Under the pieces are notes generated by a model. The model ran no database searches. It had not been told where the DNA came from and saw only the letters and a program-made list of their open reading frames with translations. From Massilia aquatica (GTDB lineage: Bacteria > Pseudomonadota > Gammaproteobacteria > Burkholderiales > Burkholderiaceae_D): a stretch of 64,000 nt of DNA. Both the position numbers and the translations under genes were made by a program. Within the stretch, counting starts at the first letter, position 1. Each line of letters opens with the position of its first letter. Positions 63,054 to 64,000 of this stretch are shown here, one piece after another. The DNA is taken from positions 23,920-87,919 of the forward strand of contig NZ_VVIW01000029.1 in assembly GCF_011682045.1 (NCBI RefSeq), given 5' to 3'.

Positions 63054-64000
63054 TCAGCAAGTCAGACTGGGACCGGTGGCTACGCCCAGGTTCTGGGTGA
63101 AGGTGGTGTAGTAATTCACCCGGGTCTGCATCTGTGCCGGCCCCTGGTACTCGGTGCCGCCTGCGCATTCGCGATTGCCGTTAATGGCATTGATGGTCTG
63201 GCCGAAACCGTAGCCGCCCACCATCGAGTCATGCGCCGACCTGCCGGCGCGGCCCGGCTGGGTCATCCAGTACCAGAGCGCACTTCTCCAGGCGATGGTG
63301 GCGTTGGTGGCCAACAGTTCCGGATTGTTCACCAGTTGCTCGCCCAGGCCCATGGCGTTGCCCAGACTGCGGTAGTTCGAGGTCCAGCTGATCTGGATCG
63401 GGCCGCGGCCGAAGTACTGGTCGGCCACGTTGGTGCTCTTGCAGGCAACGCGTACCCAGTTGACGTCGCAGTACAAGGGCCAGTTGGCGGTGTTGTATTC
63501 CCTCACTGCCTTCAGGTTGTCCGACTCGTGCTGCAGGTTGGCGAAGAAGGCGGCCACTTCCTGCCTGTCCAGGGTAGCGTTGCCCGACTTGGCAAAACTT
63601 GGATAGAAACCTGCCGCAGCGACGAAGTCGGCGTATTGGTAGAACGAACTACGGCTGGGGAACCACGCTTCGAACTGGGCTTTTGACAGGCCGGCGAAAC
63701 TGCCTGCCGGGTCGGGAGTCGGCGTCGGCGTTGGCGTCGTGCCGCCACACGTCGTTGGCTGCCAATACCAGGTGCTGATGGTCGGATCGGTACCGTCGGA
63801 GCCGTTGGTGCCGCTATTGACGACCTTGTAGAAATTGCCGTTAGCCGGGTACTTCACCACGCTGCCCAGGCTGTAGTTCACGCCTGCGCTCCAGGTCTGG
63901 AATGAACAGCTTGGGGTCGGTGGCGGGGTGGGTGTCGGCGTCGGCGTCGGCGTCGGTGTCGGGGTGGGTGTCGGGGTGGGTGTCGGTGTCGGTGTCGGTG
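63054..64000 (-). CDS. GH19 chitinase with CBM5/12 and Thr-Pro linkers, N-terminus outside window
   Basis: About 315 residues are visible. From the right edge: a long Thr-Pro linker, a CBM5/12 chitin-binding module (CSFQTWSAGVNYSLGSVVKY to TWYWQPTTC), a second short TPTPTP linker, then a family 19 catalytic domain. The catalytic Glu is in FFANLQHESDNL; YFGRGPIQISWTSNY is the substrate-binding signature. The C-terminus ends GPSLTC. It degrades chitin outside the cell. The signal peptide and any further modules lie beyond 64000. The frame is open to the edge. Confidence 0.92.
   Translation of the reverse strand, partial: PTPTPTPTPTPTPTPTPTPTPTPTPPPTPSCSFQTWSAGVNYSLGSVVKYPANGNFYKVVNSGTNGSDGTDPTISTWYWQPTTCGGTTPTPTPTPDPAGSFAGLSKAQFEAWFPSRSSFYQYADFVAAAGFYPSFAKSGNATLDRQEVAAFFANLQHESDNLKAVREYNTANWPLYCDVNWVRVACKSTNVADQYFGRGPIQISWTSNYRSLGNAMGLGEQLVNNPELLATNATIAWRSALWYWMTQPGRAGRSAHDSMVGGYGFGQTINAINGNRECAGGTEYQGPAQMQTRVNYYTTFTQNLGVATGPSLTC
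63896..64000 (-). repeat. Thr-Pro codon repeat of the chitinase linker
   Basis: A run of 6-base units (ACCCCG, ACACCG, ACGCCG variants on the coding strand) encoding about 17 Thr-Pro pairs up to the window end. Such tracts vary in length by slippage. A shorter tract lies at 63718-63741. Confidence 0.85.

Noticed and set aside
63896..64000. Short regular repeats at the right edge as a CRISPR array or satellite
   Set aside because: Six-base units in frame encode a Thr-Pro linker of the chitinase; no spacers.

Overview
The window is high-GC chromosomal DNA of a betaproteobacterium. The envelope and translation supercluster (rpsB-tsf-pyrH-frr-uppS-cdsA-dxr-rseP-bamA-ompH-lpxD-fabZ-lpxA-lpxB-rnhB), the divergent ppsA/ppsR pair, the guaB-guaA pair and the smpB/ratA/rnfH locus fit Burkholderiales. 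A GH19 chitinase and a prodigiosin-type pigment cluster point to Oxalobacteraceae (Massilia, Duganella or Janthinobacterium-like). The genus is an inference.

Layout. (1) 1-10033, minus strand: four genes in the order pigA, pigB+pigC (one fused reading frame of 1458 codons), pigD, pigE. They match the enzymes that make 2-methyl-3-amylpyrrole and join it to the bipyrrole half of prodigiosin. The operon leaves the window inside pigE. A candidate promoter and a perfect inverted repeat lie upstream of pigA, after the guaA terminator. (2) 10619-24593: housekeeping genes: guaA, guaB, two DUF4124 proteins, rnfH, ratA, smpB, an MFS drug exporter, a signal peptidase I, an SDR, a stomatin/NfeD pair, and ppsA with its regulator ppsR. 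(3) 24597-30263: an 1888-residue DUF4011/SF1 helicase/PD-(D/E)XK nuclease/DUF3320 protein, three bases after ppsR. (4) About 30400-36480: an AT-rich accessory island with small immunity-like genes, a tandem paralogue pair, a chimeric pseudogene, two copies of a propeller-like gene (one internally deleted), a frameshifted IS66 transposase, and fragments of a second IS66 and an IS4 element. (5) 36488-40848: a membrane protein, a DEDDh exonuclease, an alcohol dehydrogenase, an antitoxin-like protein, a REC-EAL phosphodiesterase and a small hypothetical. (6) 40877-60903: the conserved supercluster, then map, glnD and a pseudouridine synthase. (7) 60904-64000: two near-identical ricin-type lectin fragments flank a two-gene unknown operon, followed by a GH19 chitinase cut by the window end.

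Best candidates for something undescribed: the PigB-PigC fusion in the pigment operon with its candidate operator; the lectin-repeat-bounded two-gene cassette; and the immunity-like island, whose broken copies show ongoing recombination. No tRNA, rRNA or CRISPR array was recognised. All family names come from reading motifs, not from database searches.
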